The notes: a model not told the origin generated them from the sequence alone. A stretch of 64,000 nt of DNA from Subdoligranulum variabile (GCF_025152575.1 NZ_CP102293.1:1798001-1862000), one strand, 5' to 3'. Shown: positions 45,043 through 54,360, counted from the stretch's first letter. Program-made: numbers and translations.

Positions 45043-45948
45043 ATGGAAAACAAAAAACAACTGCGCAACACCCTGATGCTGGTGGTGGCCGCGTTGATCT
45101 GGGGCACCGCCTTTGTGGCCCAGAGCGTGGGCAGCGGCTACATGGGACCCTACACCTTCCTGGCCAGCCGCAGCTGGCTGGCCTGCGCCTTTCTGCTGGG
45201 GCTCATGGGGGTGCGCCGGGCCGGACAGCGCCGCCAGGGCAAACGGCTGCCCTTCTGGCTCCACGGCAAGACCCTGGCCATCGGCGGCGGACTCTGCGGC
45301 ATCGCCCTCTTTGCGGCTTCCGCCGCCCAGCAGATGGGCATCGGCACCACCAGCACCGCCAAAGCCGGCTTCATGACCGCCCTCTATGTGGTGCTGGTGC
45401 CGGTGTGCGGCATTTTCCTGGGCAGCCGTCCGGGGGTCAAACTCTGGGCCTGCGTGGTCGTCAGCGTGGTGGGCCTCTACCTGCTCTGCCTGGCCGGACG
45501 GGACTCCCTCTCCCTCACCGGCGGCGAATGGCAGCTGCTGCTCTGCGCCTTCCTGTTTACGCTGCAGATTCTGCTGGTCAACCATTTCAGCCCTCAGCTG
45601 GACGGCATCCAGCTCAGCTTTGCCCAGTTCTTCACCGTGTCGGTGCTCTCCACCGTCTTCATGTTTGTTTTTGAGCAGCCCACCCCCGAACAGTTTGCCG
45701 GGGCGGCGGTGTCGGTGCTCTACTGCGGCATCATGTCCAGCGGCGTGGCCTACACCCTGCAGATCGTGGGCCAGCAGGAACTGGATCCCACCATCGCCAG
45801 CCTGGCCATGTGCCTGGAGAGCGTCTTCAGCGCCCTGGCCGGCTGGATCATCCTGGGCGAGACCCTCACCGGCACCGAGCTGGCCGGCTGCGGGCTGATG
45901 TTCGCGGCCATCGTGGCCAGCCAGCTGCCCGATCCCAAGCGCCGCTGA
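45043..45948 (+). CDS. EamA/DMT-family transporter
   Basis: A 301-aa membrane protein with ten predicted helices in two EamA halves. The first half opens LVVAALIWGTAFVAQSV, and the second half includes GVAYTLQIVGQQ and PTIASLAMCLESVFSALAGWIILGETLTG, a hallmark of the family. It probably exports a small metabolite or amino acid. It lies 50 bp upstream of the ABC exporter pair and may be co-transcribed with it. Confidence 0.88.
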   Translation: MENKKQLRNTLMLVVAALIWGTAFVAQSVGSGYMGPYTFLASRSWLACAFLLGLMGVRRAGQRRQGKRLPFWLHGKTLAIGGGLCGIALFAASAAQQMGIGTTSTAKAGFMTALYVVLVPVCGIFLGSRPGVKLWACVVVSVVGLYLLCLAGRDSLSLTGGEWQLLLCAFLFTLQILLVNHFSPQLDGIQLSFAQFFTVSVLSTVFMFVFEQPTPEQFAGAAVSVLYCGIMSSGVAYTLQIVGQQELDPTIASLAMCLESVFSALAGWIILGETLTGTELAGCGLMFAAIVASQLPDPKRR

Positions 45949-45997
45949 CACCGCTTGGTTGGTACAGGAAAATTTCTTTGTGACAGGAGGTACGTCC

Positions 45998-47731
45998 ATG
46001 AAGGATCTTCGGCTGATCTTCCGCTACAGCAAACCCTATCTGCGGGACCTGATCATCGCGGTGGGTCTGCTCATCATCGAGTGCGCCTTTGAGATGATCA
46101 TCCCGGTGCTCATGTCCACCCTCATCGACGAGGGCGTGCCCGCCCACGATATGCCCGTCATTCTGCGCCAGGGCGGCCTGATGGTGGTCTGCGCGGTGCT
46201 GGCCCTCGTCACCGGTCTGCTCTACGCCCGGTTCGCCGCCCGCTACGCCAACGGCTTCGCCGCCGAACTGCGCCTGGCCGAGTACGCCGCCGTGCAGAAA
46301 TTCGACTTCGCCAACCTGGACCATTTCTCCACCGCGTCGCTGGTCACCCGCATGACCACCGACGCCACCGTGCTGCTCAACGCCGTGAACACCGGCCTGC
46401 GGCCGCTGGTGCGCAGCCCGGTCATGCTCTTTATGGGCCTGGGCATGGCGTTCATCCTCAGCCCCCGGCTGACCATCATCTTCCTGGTGGCCACCCCCAT
46501 CCTGGCCGCCATGCTGGCCTGGATCGTCAGCAAGGTGGCGCCCCTCTACGGCCGCCAGCAGAGCGCTGTGGACCATCTGAACAGCCGCATCCAGGAGGGC
46601 CTCACCGCCATCCGGGTCATCAAGGCTTTCGTGCGGGGGGACTGGGAAAACCAGCAGTTTGACGAGGTCAACACCGAACTCAGCGATGCCAGCACCGAGA
46701 CCTTCCGCTTTGCCGTGCTGAACATGCCCTCCTTCCAGACGGTCATGTACACCTGCATCGTCTGCATCATGTGGTTCGGCGGCAACTTCATCCTCACCGG
46801 CAATATGAGCGTAGGCCAGCTCACGGCCTTCCTCAGCTATGTGCTCCAGGTGCTCAACTCGGTGATGATGTTCTCCGGCGTCTTCCTCCAGATGACCCGC
46901 TCCCTGGCCAGCGCCCGCCGCATCCGGGAGGTGCTCACCGAACAGCCCGATCTGGCCAACGCCGACCAGCCCGTCACCGAGATCGAAAACGGCGCCATCG
47001 ACTTCGAGAACGTCAGCTTCAAGTACAACGCCGGAGCGGAAAAGAACGCCCTGTCGGACATCACGCTGCACATTCCGGCAGGGGCCACCGTGGGCATCAT
47101 CGGCGGCACCGGTTCCGCCAAGACCACCCTGGTCCAGCTGATCCCCCGCCTGTATGACGCCACCGCCGGCACCGTCAGGGTGGGCGGCCGGGACGTGCGG
47201 GACTACGACCTCGCCGCCCTGCGGGACGCCGTGGGCATCGTGCTGCAGAAGAATCTGCTCTTCTCCGGCACCATCCGGGACAACCTGAAATGGGGCAGCC
47301 CCGACGCCACCGACGACCAGATCTGGGCTGCCTGCCGCGCTGCCCGCGCCGACGAATTCCTGGACCGCATGCCTGACGGCCTGGACACCGATCTGGGGCA
47401 GGGAGGCGTGAATGTGTCGGGGGGCCAGAAGCAGCGCCTCTGCATCGCCCGCACCCTGCTCAAGCACCCCAAGGTGCTGATCTTTGACGACTCCACCAGC
47501 GCCGTGGATACCGCCACCGAGTCGGGTATCCGCCACGCCCTGGCCCAGCTCACCGACGTGACCAAACTCATCATTGCCCAGCGCATCAGTTCGGTGCAGA
47601 GCGCCGACCTCATCGTCATCCTGGACGACGGCCGCCTCCACGCCGTGGGCACCCACGCCGAACTGCTGGCCCACGATACCATCTATCAGGAAATCTACCA
47701 GTCCCAGAAGAAAGGGGGCGACCCACAATGA
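45998..47731 (+). CDS. ABC exporter half-transporter, degenerate-site subunit
   Basis: About 577 aa; ATG follows AGGAGG. Six-helix exporter membrane domain (about 1-310), then the nucleotide-binding domain. Walker A reads GGTGSAKTTL, with Ala where the usual motif has Gly before Lys. The signature is VSGGQKQRL, and Walker B ends IFDDST, with Asp in the catalytic Glu position. These features mark the subunit contributing the non-hydrolytic site in heterodimeric exporters such as TM287/288, LmrCD and BmrCD. It overlaps its partner by 4 bp. Substrate (drug, lipid or peptide) unknown. Confidence 0.9.
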   Translation: MKDLRLIFRYSKPYLRDLIIAVGLLIIECAFEMIIPVLMSTLIDEGVPAHDMPVILRQGGLMVVCAVLALVTGLLYARFAARYANGFAAELRLAEYAAVQKFDFANLDHFSTASLVTRMTTDATVLLNAVNTGLRPLVRSPVMLFMGLGMAFILSPRLTIIFLVATPILAAMLAWIVSKVAPLYGRQQSAVDHLNSRIQEGLTAIRVIKAFVRGDWENQQFDEVNTELSDASTETFRFAVLNMPSFQTVMYTCIVCIMWFGGNFILTGNMSVGQLTAFLSYVLQVLNSVMMFSGVFLQMTRSLASARRIREVLTEQPDLANADQPVTEIENGAIDFENVSFKYNAGAEKNALSDITLHIPAGATVGIIGGTGSAKTTLVQLIPRLYDATAGTVRVGGRDVRDYDLAALRDAVGIVLQKNLLFSGTIRDNLKWGSPDATDDQIWAACRAARADEFLDRMPDGLDTDLGQGGVNVSGGQKQRLCIARTLLKHPKVLIFDDSTSAVDTATESGIRHALAQLTDVTKLIIAQRISSVQSADLIVILDDGRLHAVGTHAELLAHDTIYQEIYQSQKKGGDPQ

Positions 47732-49590
47732 TGCGAGTCACCGGCGGGCGCCGCCCGCAAAACCTGGGCCATACCCTCAGCTGCCTGTGGGTCTACCTGA
47801 AACATCACAGCATCATGCTCACCCTGGTGGCGGTACTGGCCTCCCTCAGCGCCATCGCCGCCCTCATCGGCACCTACATGATCCGCCCCGTGGTCAACGG
47901 CCTGCTGGAAAACGGCAGCCTGACCTACCTGGCCTCCGGTGTGGGCCTGACGGCGGTGGTCTATATCATCGGCGCCCTCTGCACCCTGGGCTACAGTCAG
48001 ATCATGGTCCGCGCCGCCCAGAAGGTCCTGCGGGAGATCCGCCGCGACCTTTTTGCCCACCTGCAGACGCTGCCCCTCCAGTTCTTCGACACCAACCGCA
48101 AGGGCGACCTGATGAGCCTTTTCACCAACGATGTGGATACCGTCTCGGACGCCCTGAACAACAGCTTTGCCCTGGTCATCCAGACCTTCGTCCAGGTGGC
48201 GGGCACCCTGATCATGCTGTTCGTGCTGAACTGGCGGCTGTCGCTGCTGGTGGTGGTGGGCTACGCCGCCATGTTCTGGTATATTGATTTCAGCACCAAA
48301 CACAGCCGGGCGTTCTACGCCAAACAGCAGGGCTGTCTGGGCGAACTGGACGCCTACATCGAGGAGATGATCGCCGGCCAGAAGGTGGTCAAGGTCTTCA
48401 ACCACCAGCAGGCCGACCTGGCCGGGTTCGCTGCCCGCAACGAAAAGCTGCGCCAGGCCGGCACCGGCGCCCAGAGCTACGCCGCCACCATGATCCCGGC
48501 GGTGGTGAGTATCGGATATATCAACTATGCGGTCATCGCGGTGCTGGGCGGCCTCATGGTCATGAAGGGCTGGACCGATCTGGGCAGCCTGGCCAGCTAT
48601 CTGGTCTTTGTGCGCCAGACCACCATGCCCATCAACCAGTTCACCCAGCAGGGCAACTTCCTGCTTGCCGCCCTGGCCGGTGCCGAGCGGATCTTCACCG
48701 CCATGGAGGAGGATCCCGAGGTAGACCAGGGTACCGTGGATCTGGTCACGGTGCGCGAACAGCCCGACGGCACCCTCACAGAATGTGCCGATGGCGAGAC
48801 CACCGGCCGCTGGGCCTGGTGTGACCGCAGCCGTCCCAACGTGCCCTTCCAGCCCCTGGAAGGGGATGTGCGGTTCCACAACGTGGACTTCGGCTATGTG
48901 AAAGGCCACCTGATCCTGCAGGGACTGTCCCTCTACGCCAAGCCCGGCCAGAAGATTGCCTTTGTGGGTTCCACCGGCGCGGGCAAGACCACCATCACCA
49001 ACCTGATCAACCGGTTCTATGATGTGACGGCAGGGTCCATCACCTACGACGGCATCGACGTGCGGCTCATCCGCAAGGACGCGCTGCGCCGCAGCCTGGG
49101 CATCGTGCTGCAGGACACCCACCTGTTCACCGGAACCGTGGCGGATAACATCCGCTTCGGCAAGCTGGACGCCACCCAGCAGGAGATCGAGGAGGCTGCG
49201 AAGATCGCCAACGCCGACTCTTTCATCCGCCGCCTGCCCAAGGGGTACGACACCATGGTCACCGCCGACGGCGCCAACCTCAGCCAGGGCCAGCGCCAGC
49301 TGCTGGCCATCGCCCGGGCAGCGGTGGCGGACCCGCCGGTGCTGATCCTGGACGAGGCTACCTCCAGCATCGACACCCGCACCGAGGCCCTGATCGAAAA
49401 AGGCATGGACCGCCTGATGGAAGGCCGCACGGTGTTCGTGATCGCCCACCGGCTCTCCACGGTGCGCAACGCCGACGCCATCATCGTGCTGGAGCACGGC
49501 CACATTGTGGAGCGCGGCACCCACGAGGAACTGTTGGCCCACAAGGGCGAGTACTACCAGCTGTACAACGGCATGTTTGAGCTCTCCTGA
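47728..49590 (+). CDS. ABC exporter half-transporter, catalytic subunit
   Basis: A 620-aa partner of the preceding gene. A longer N-terminus precedes the six-helix domain (to about 340). A short insertion (about 345-380, EQPDGTLTECADGETTGRW) lies before the NBD, as in TM288-type subunits. Walker A is GSTGAGKTTI and Walker B ILDEATSSID, with the catalytic Glu. The signature reads LSQGQRQLLAIARA. The subunits form one transporter with one working ATP site. Confidence 0.91.
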   Translation: MMRVTGGRRPQNLGHTLSCLWVYLKHHSIMLTLVAVLASLSAIAALIGTYMIRPVVNGLLENGSLTYLASGVGLTAVVYIIGALCTLGYSQIMVRAAQKVLREIRRDLFAHLQTLPLQFFDTNRKGDLMSLFTNDVDTVSDALNNSFALVIQTFVQVAGTLIMLFVLNWRLSLLVVVGYAAMFWYIDFSTKHSRAFYAKQQGCLGELDAYIEEMIAGQKVVKVFNHQQADLAGFAARNEKLRQAGTGAQSYAATMIPAVVSIGYINYAVIAVLGGLMVMKGWTDLGSLASYLVFVRQTTMPINQFTQQGNFLLAALAGAERIFTAMEEDPEVDQGTVDLVTVREQPDGTLTECADGETTGRWAWCDRSRPNVPFQPLEGDVRFHNVDFGYVKGHLILQGLSLYAKPGQKIAFVGSTGAGKTTITNLINRFYDVTAGSITYDGIDVRLIRKDALRRSLGIVLQDTHLFTGTVADNIRFGKLDATQQEIEEAAKIANADSFIRRLPKGYDTMVTADGANLSQGQRQLLAIARAAVADPPVLILDEATSSIDTRTEALIEKGMDRLMEGRTVFVIAHRLSTVRNADAIIVLEHGHIVERGTHEELLAHKGEYYQLYNGMFELS

Positions 49591-49608
49591 GTTTTTGCAA
49601 AAAAATAC

Positions 49609-49637
49609 TTGACAGGCGCCCTGCGTTGTGCTATTAT
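49609..49637 (+). promoter_or_regulatory. Promoter of tRNA-fMet
   Basis: TTGACA (49609-49614), 17-bp spacer, TATTAT (49632-49637); a TATAAT overlaps three bases further down. Starts the tRNA transcript about 30 bp before the mature 5' end. Confidence 0.8.
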
Positions 49638-49670
49638 AATCTAGCACCCTAACGAAGGGCGCCTGAATAT

Positions 49671-49747
<77 letters not shown>

Positions 49748-49749
49748 TG

Positions 49750-49801
49750 ATCCGTAGTTGGATTTTAAGAGTTTTCACTCTATAAACCAACTACGGATTT
49801 T
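49750..49801 (+). terminator. Hairpin after tRNA-fMet at the island edge
   Basis: ATCCGTAGTTGG (49750-49761) pairs perfectly with CCAACTACGGAT (49787-49798), followed by TTTT. The 25-nt loop is long, but it may replace the native tRNA terminator, which now sits at 54965. It may alternatively be the end of the IS element. Confidence 0.5.
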
Positions 49802-49807
49802 GTAGTT

Positions 49808-50992
49808 TTATAGGTTGTCGGCAGGAAGCAGGCGGTCAGTCAATGTACTGGCCGCCTGTTTCGTTTTATATAGCTGTTCCATCTCCTCCGGTGTTCGGTA
49901 TCCCAACCGGCTGTGGGGGCGCTGCCGGTTGTAAAAGAGCAGGTACTGCTGCACGGAATCCAACAGTGCGCCGATACTTTTATAGCAATACCGGTGGTAT
50001 TCTTCTTTCTTCAGGCTGGCAAAAAAAGATTCCATGACGGCGTTGTCATAGGGAACGCCGGGCGTCGAAAAGGACTGCCGGACACTGAACTCCTCCAGCA
50101 ATTCCCGGAAGTAATCCGAGGTGTATTGCCGGCCCTGGTCGCTGTGAAAGAGCAGCCCGCGAGGCCGTCCTCTCCGGAGAAAGGCGGTCTCAAAGGTCCG
50201 GGCCACCAGGGCGGTGTCATTCTGGCAGGAGGCCCTGGCTGCCAGGACTTTGCGGGAAAATAAGTCCAGCACAACGCACAGGTAGAGCTTGCCGCCGGCA
50301 TAGTGCAGCTCGGTGATGTCGCTGACCCAGGCCTTGTTCGGGGCCTCCGGATTGAACTGGCGGTCCAGCAGGTTGAGATGGCAGAAGCGGCGCTGGGCCG
50401 CCGCCGCAGACATACGGGCAGAAGTAGTTCCTTTGTCTGCCTTCCATTCCTGCAGGAAGGAAAGAACCTTCCGCTTGCTGATGGAGATGCCCTGGTCCAG
50501 CAGTTTCTGCCGGATTGCCTCGGAGGAAATCCGCTTGCCGGAGCGCAGGTAAATCTTTTCCACCAGCGGGCGCAGCACTTCGTCCCGCTGCTGGTTCTGG
50601 GTTTTGGCGGGACGCCGCTGGGTGCGGTAGTAGAAGTTGGATTTGCGGATGCCGAAAAGCCGGCAGGTCAGGTTGGGACCGTAGACGGGAATCCAGCGGC
50701 AAGCAGCCTGAAAGCGGGTGAACTCCGGCAGAGCCTGCTGCACGATGGTGCGCACTGCCTCCAGTTCCGCGATGGTTTGCCGGTGCTGCTCCCGCAGCGC
50801 ACGGAGTTCTTCCTGCAGCCGCAGCAGGTCCTGGTTGTCGGGACAGGACAGCTGGGCGTCGAAAGCACGGAACCATGCGCGCAAGGGCTTGTCGGTGATG
50901 CCGGTTTCATCCTGCAGCTGCGTCAGTGTCCGGCCCCGCCGGTGCCGGACGTAGAGCTGCCACTTCTGGGCATCGTCATAGAATTTCGACAT
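49808..50992 (-). CDS. IS3-family transposase OrfB (DDE integrase core)
   Basis: About 394 aa from the ATG at 50992 (MSKFYDDAQKW). An N-terminal helix-turn-helix (LTQLQDETGITDKPLRAWFRAF) and a coiled coil are followed by an HTH_21-like region (about 120-190). The rve catalytic core has first Asp in WVSDITELHY, second in LFHSDQGRQYTS, and Glu in NAVMESFFASLKKEE, completing DDE. The ending FYNRQRPHSRLGYRTPEE is typical of IS3. The frame overlaps OrfA by 17 bp. Confidence 0.9.
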   Translation of the reverse strand: MSKFYDDAQKWQLYVRHRRGRTLTQLQDETGITDKPLRAWFRAFDAQLSCPDNQDLLRLQEELRALREQHRQTIAELEAVRTIVQQALPEFTRFQAACRWIPVYGPNLTCRLFGIRKSNFYYRTQRRPAKTQNQQRDEVLRPLVEKIYLRSGKRISSEAIRQKLLDQGISISKRKVLSFLQEWKADKGTTSARMSAAAAQRRFCHLNLLDRQFNPEAPNKAWVSDITELHYAGGKLYLCVVLDLFSRKVLAARASCQNDTALVARTFETAFLRRGRPRGLLFHSDQGRQYTSDYFRELLEEFSVRQSFSTPGVPYDNAVMESFFASLKKEEYHRYCYKSIGALLDSVQQYLLFYNRQRPHSRLGYRTPEEMEQLYKTKQAASTLTDRLLPADNL

Positions 50993-51626
50993 GGCTGCCC
51001 TCAGCCACGAAAGGAACCTCCGGCTGCCGGGGCAGATACTCGGTCTGCAGCGGTTCACAGCTGATCAGCCCCATGGCGTCCATCATCTGCCGGATGCGCT
51101 TTTTGCCTAAGCGGATGCCTTTTCGCCGCAGCTTCTGGCGGATCTGCTCCGCACCGAACCGCCCGCCGCTTTCCAAAAAGATGCGCTGTACCTCTTTCCG
51201 GTACAGCGCTTGTTGTTTGGCTCGCTCAGAGGGCGTGGCAGATTCCTTCCGGTAACGGAAGAAGGCGCTGGGACTGAGCTCGAACACTTTGTAAATGTAG
51301 GGGACCTGGTCGGCGTATTTGCGCGCAAAGAGAGAACGGTCCCGGATGGGGATGATGCGCAGGATGCCGCTCTCATGCAGGATCTGCAGATCTCGCTGGG
51401 CCTCCTCCAGTTCCCGGCGGAGCGCCTGGGTGGTCAGCAGAAGAGTTCCGGCGTCCTCCAGAGGCAAATCCTTCAGTGTTTGCCCGGAAAGCTTTTCCCG
51501 CCAGCGGCGTTGCCACAGGTAGATGGTCGGCAAGGGAACGTGGCAGGTTTCACTGATCTGCCGGCAGGCGTACCCTTGCAGGAAGAGCTGATAAGCCTCC
51601 TGATGTACGGTTTCAGAATATCGCAT
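50976..51626 (-). CDS. IS3-family OrfA with extra HTH_21-like region
   Basis: About 216 aa from the ATG preceded by AGGAGG. Residues 1-55 are a transposase helix-turn-helix (YQLFLQGYACRQISETCHVPLPTIYLWQRRW). A coiled coil follows. The C-terminal half (SLFARKYADQVPYIYKVFELSPSAFFRYRK...RIFLESGGRFGAEQIRQKLRRKGI) resembles the HTH_21 part normally found at the start of OrfB. So both ORFs of this IS carry HTH plus HTH_21-like segments. It ends 17 bp inside OrfB, where coupling or frameshifting may occur. Confidence 0.8.
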   Translation of the reverse strand: MRYSETVHQEAYQLFLQGYACRQISETCHVPLPTIYLWQRRWREKLSGQTLKDLPLEDAGTLLLTTQALRRELEEAQRDLQILHESGILRIIPIRDRSLFARKYADQVPYIYKVFELSPSAFFRYRKESATPSERAKQQALYRKEVQRIFLESGGRFGAEQIRQKLRRKGIRLGKKRIRQMMDAMGLISCEPLQTEYLPRQPEVPFVAEGSHVEIL

Positions 51627-51811
51627 GTTGCTATAAACCTCCTTTTTTTTGACATGCAGGAGAGAGTATAGCACATTTTTGTTGGCAAAACCAACAAAAT
51701 CAATCTGATTATGATTGTTTTGAATATATTTTATTAACCTAGCCCCGTTATAATGTTGAAGTGATTCTTAGAAGCTGCTATAATTTATTCCGATCTAGGA
51801 GGTGTTTACTT

Positions 51812-52564
51812 GTGAGAGATCATTTTCGAGGAACGAGAAAAGAAATCCAGACATTTTTGAAAAATGCCTATAATATACAAGAAGATAGAGTTGAGGATGC
51901 AACTCAATTGTTAATTGTATTATCGCTGCTTACTAACCGCGCAGATGGAAGCTATTCTACGGCAGAAGTGACCCTGACAGGACAAAATGCCGATAAGGGC
52001 AGTGCAGAGAACGATGATGATACGGAATTGGAATGTGACAAACCAGCACAAATGCACATACCTTTTACAAGGTATGACATTAATATGACTTCATGCCTTG
52101 AGGATTTTTTTAAAAAGGTGCCACAAATTGTCGTTAAGTATGTGATTCTTGTTTTGCTGAAGTCTGACGCCGATATGTCTGATAAGATATTGATAGACTT
52201 TAGTGTGTGGCTATCTTCATTAACAAAATTCTTGGAAAGAATAGATGATGCAGAATGCTGCGTTTATACAAGAGCGGGAATGGTTACAAAATTTAGCCAT
52301 AAGGCCCAATTTAAGGTTGCTGATATTGCTTCCGAATATGGGCAGTGTGGTACGCTTGGATCTACAAGCAAGGTTTGTGATTGCTATAATAGTATTAGTC
52401 ATATGCATGATGGTTTGTATATAAATTGGCAATGCCCTCATTATACTAACCCACAGGATAATTGTTGTACATTGACAAATAGAAAGGTAGAGCAAATTCT
52501 CGATGGGCTCGTCGATAAAGGGGTTTTAAAATATGAATATGGATATTACTCGTTTGTAATGTAG
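51812..52564 (+). CDS. Unknown Cys-rich protein of the AT-rich two-gene module
   Basis: About 250 aa with GTG start, fixed by AGGAGG at 51797-51802. Not recognised. The N-terminal half is helical (REIQTFLKNAYNIQEDRVEDATQLLIVLSLL). The middle is acidic (ENDDDTELE) and followed by a helical region. The C-terminal third has a cysteine/histidine cluster (VCDCYN, WQCPHY, NCCTL) that could bind zinc, then a helical segment with winged-helix character (TNRKVEQILDGLVDKGVLKYEYGYYSFVM contains a recognition-helix-plus-wing pattern). It is AT-rich, and its stop is 13 bp before the peptidase-like gene, so the two form one operon. Possibly the sensor or DNA/RNA-binding partner; this is inference. Confidence 0.7.
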   Translation: MRDHFRGTRKEIQTFLKNAYNIQEDRVEDATQLLIVLSLLTNRADGSYSTAEVTLTGQNADKGSAENDDDTELECDKPAQMHIPFTRYDINMTSCLEDFFKKVPQIVVKYVILVLLKSDADMSDKILIDFSVWLSSLTKFLERIDDAECCVYTRAGMVTKFSHKAQFKVADIASEYGQCGTLGSTSKVCDCYNSISHMHDGLYINWQCPHYTNPQDNCCTLTNRKVEQILDGLVDKGVLKYEYGYYSFVM

Positions 52565-52577
52565 GTGATAAGACTAT

Positions 52578-54344
52578 ATGAATCGAGAAAATGAAATCAT
52601 AAATTTTAATGGAAAAAATACTATATCGTTGTTATGTGATCGGGATGCATCAGATGCTGATGGAGATAGCATAATACTTATGCTTTTGGATTACATATAC
52701 CTAGTGTTATATCCTGATGAATATTATAGTATTTGTGATGACATGTTTTTTAGTCAGGATAAAAGCGAGCCATTACTAGGTGAAAAACTTTTTTACGAAA
52801 AATTTGCGGAACGACTAAAAGAGATATTAATTAAAAACCCTTGCTTTCCTCGTAAATTTACAGCGGTGATAGATACATACTATGTTGATTATGTATATAG
52901 AGATATATACTATCATCATTTTTCAAGTAAGCATTTAAATATGCGCCGTACACCATTGCGAATTTTCTTTTTTGAAGGAGATTGTGTAAAAGAAGTAAAA
53001 AATTACTGCGAGGAAAAACTTAGAAAAAAGTGGATTGGATTGACTGTTATACAGCCAAACAAGGTCCTAGGTAGGACACTTTTTAATCCTAAATATTTTT
53101 TGCCGAATGGGACCGCTGTAAGGACTGCACCGTATGAGTTTTTGCTAAATGGTATGAAATTGAGCGTCAATGCTTTTCAATACATGATGCAAGATGAAGA
53201 AGCAACGACTTGTGCGGAGGTTTCTTTATTGAATCTTTTAGATTACTATGCTACCGAATATAAAGAATATAATATAACATTGCCTGCTGATATTGAAAGG
53301 GAAGAAAGATTCACTTCAATCCGAGCTTATCCGTCTGGTGGAATGAACGCGCGGGATATTCTTCATGCAATGGTCAAAAAGGGATTTGCGCCACAGCAAT
53401 ATAAAACTAATACGCTAGGACAAACTATCATCAAGAGATATATGTATTACTATGTGGAGTCGGCGGTTCCTTTTATTGCTATATTAGATGGGAATGAAAA
53501 TCAAGCCACTCACGCATTAGTTTGTGTTGGACATACTCAGATTATGAAAGAGGATCTGCTAGAAGCATCATGTAGAAAATTTATTGATTTAGATAAAAAT
53601 ACATATTGTTGGCTAGTAGATACTGCAGATGCTTGTAAGGGTATTGTTACAATGGATGACAACCGTATGCCCTATGCGATTTTAGGTTTCCAGACAGAAG
53701 AGTCTAAAAGTATTGGCACTACGGTGACAAAGTTTGATTCAGAGACACAACGAGTAACGCCGTATAAACGTATAAATGTTCTGTGCGTGCCGCTGTACAA
53801 GCGGGTTTTTTTAGATGCAATTCAAGCAGAAGAGATATTTTCGTCGTTATTGCTAAGTGAATGGGGAATATATAATGTTGCATCCCGTGTTGCAGATACA
53901 GTTCTGCAGAAGAAAATCATGGATAAGATTCCAGGTAAAAGTCAAGACCAACCATTAATTAGAAGAATATTTTTGGCATCATCTAGAACATATAGTAAAG
54001 AACGACTCAAGGCATTTACAGAAGCAATTAAAAATGCTGTGAATAGTGGAACAAGGAAAAGCCTTAGAGCGATTCGCGAGTTCTATTCGAACACAGCAAT
54101 GCCAAGATTTGTTTGGGTATGCGAATTATACTCGATTGAAGGATATTTCAGAAATCAAATCGTAGGGGAAATTTTATTGGATGCGACTGCGGAAAACGGA
54201 TTGAATAGCCTTTTGCTCATTCATTATCCACATCTGCTGGCAAGGAGGCAACCAGACGAATCTATAAATGCATTGTCGAATTTTAATGTCTTTATGGATT
54301 GGACGGGGTATAGAGGCTTTGGTGGAAATTTGCGAGAAGTATGA
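52578..54344 (+). CDS. Predicted papain/C39-like cysteine peptidase of the module
   Basis: A 588-aa AT-rich protein, not recognised as a whole. An N-terminal domain (about 1-165) contains an aromatic-rich stretch TYYVDYVYRDIYYHHF near 100. The central region (about 198-375) shows the order expected of a papain-like C39-type fold: Q205 seven residues before C212 in QDEEATTCAEVSLLNLLDYY, H312 in QATHALVCVGH, and D348 in WLVDTADA. The C-terminal 200 residues are mixed alpha/beta with no motif seen. There is no signal peptide or membrane helix, so it is cytosolic and not a transporter-fused bacteriocin peptidase. As the larger gene of an island operon it is a candidate effector; activity and substrate are unproven. 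Confidence 0.65.
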   Translation: MNRENEIINFNGKNTISLLCDRDASDADGDSIILMLLDYIYLVLYPDEYYSICDDMFFSQDKSEPLLGEKLFYEKFAERLKEILIKNPCFPRKFTAVIDTYYVDYVYRDIYYHHFSSKHLNMRRTPLRIFFFEGDCVKEVKNYCEEKLRKKWIGLTVIQPNKVLGRTLFNPKYFLPNGTAVRTAPYEFLLNGMKLSVNAFQYMMQDEEATTCAEVSLLNLLDYYATEYKEYNITLPADIEREERFTSIRAYPSGGMNARDILHAMVKKGFAPQQYKTNTLGQTIIKRYMYYYVESAVPFIAILDGNENQATHALVCVGHTQIMKEDLLEASCRKFIDLDKNTYCWLVDTADACKGIVTMDDNRMPYAILGFQTEESKSIGTTVTKFDSETQRVTPYKRINVLCVPLYKRVFLDAIQAEEIFSSLLLSEWGIYNVASRVADTVLQKKIMDKIPGKSQDQPLIRRIFLASSRTYSKERLKAFTEAIKNAVNSGTRKSLRAIREFYSNTAMPRFVWVCELYSIEGYFRNQIVGEILLDATAENGLNSLLLIHYPHLLARRQPDESINALSNFNVFMDWTGYRGFGGNLREV

Positions 54345-54360
54345 ACGTAATATTCTCATG

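Larger units (their letters stand above)
49748..51700 (-). mobile_element. IS3-family insertion sequence, ends approximate
   Basis: Two overlapping minus-strand transposase genes with AGGAGG and a TATACT -10 (51670-51665) before the first. The GC content matches the chromosome rather than the AT-rich genes beside it, so it probably arrived separately. Possible terminal motifs contain GTTGG/CCAAC hairpins on both sides (49750-49798 and 51677-51699), but no convincing terminal inverted repeats or target duplication could be fixed by eye. Confidence 0.7.

Noticed and set aside
49748..51700. Exact terminal inverted repeats and target duplication of the IS3 element
   Set aside because: GTTGG/CCAAC hairpins occur at both sides, but no consistent inverted ends or duplicated target could be aligned by eye.
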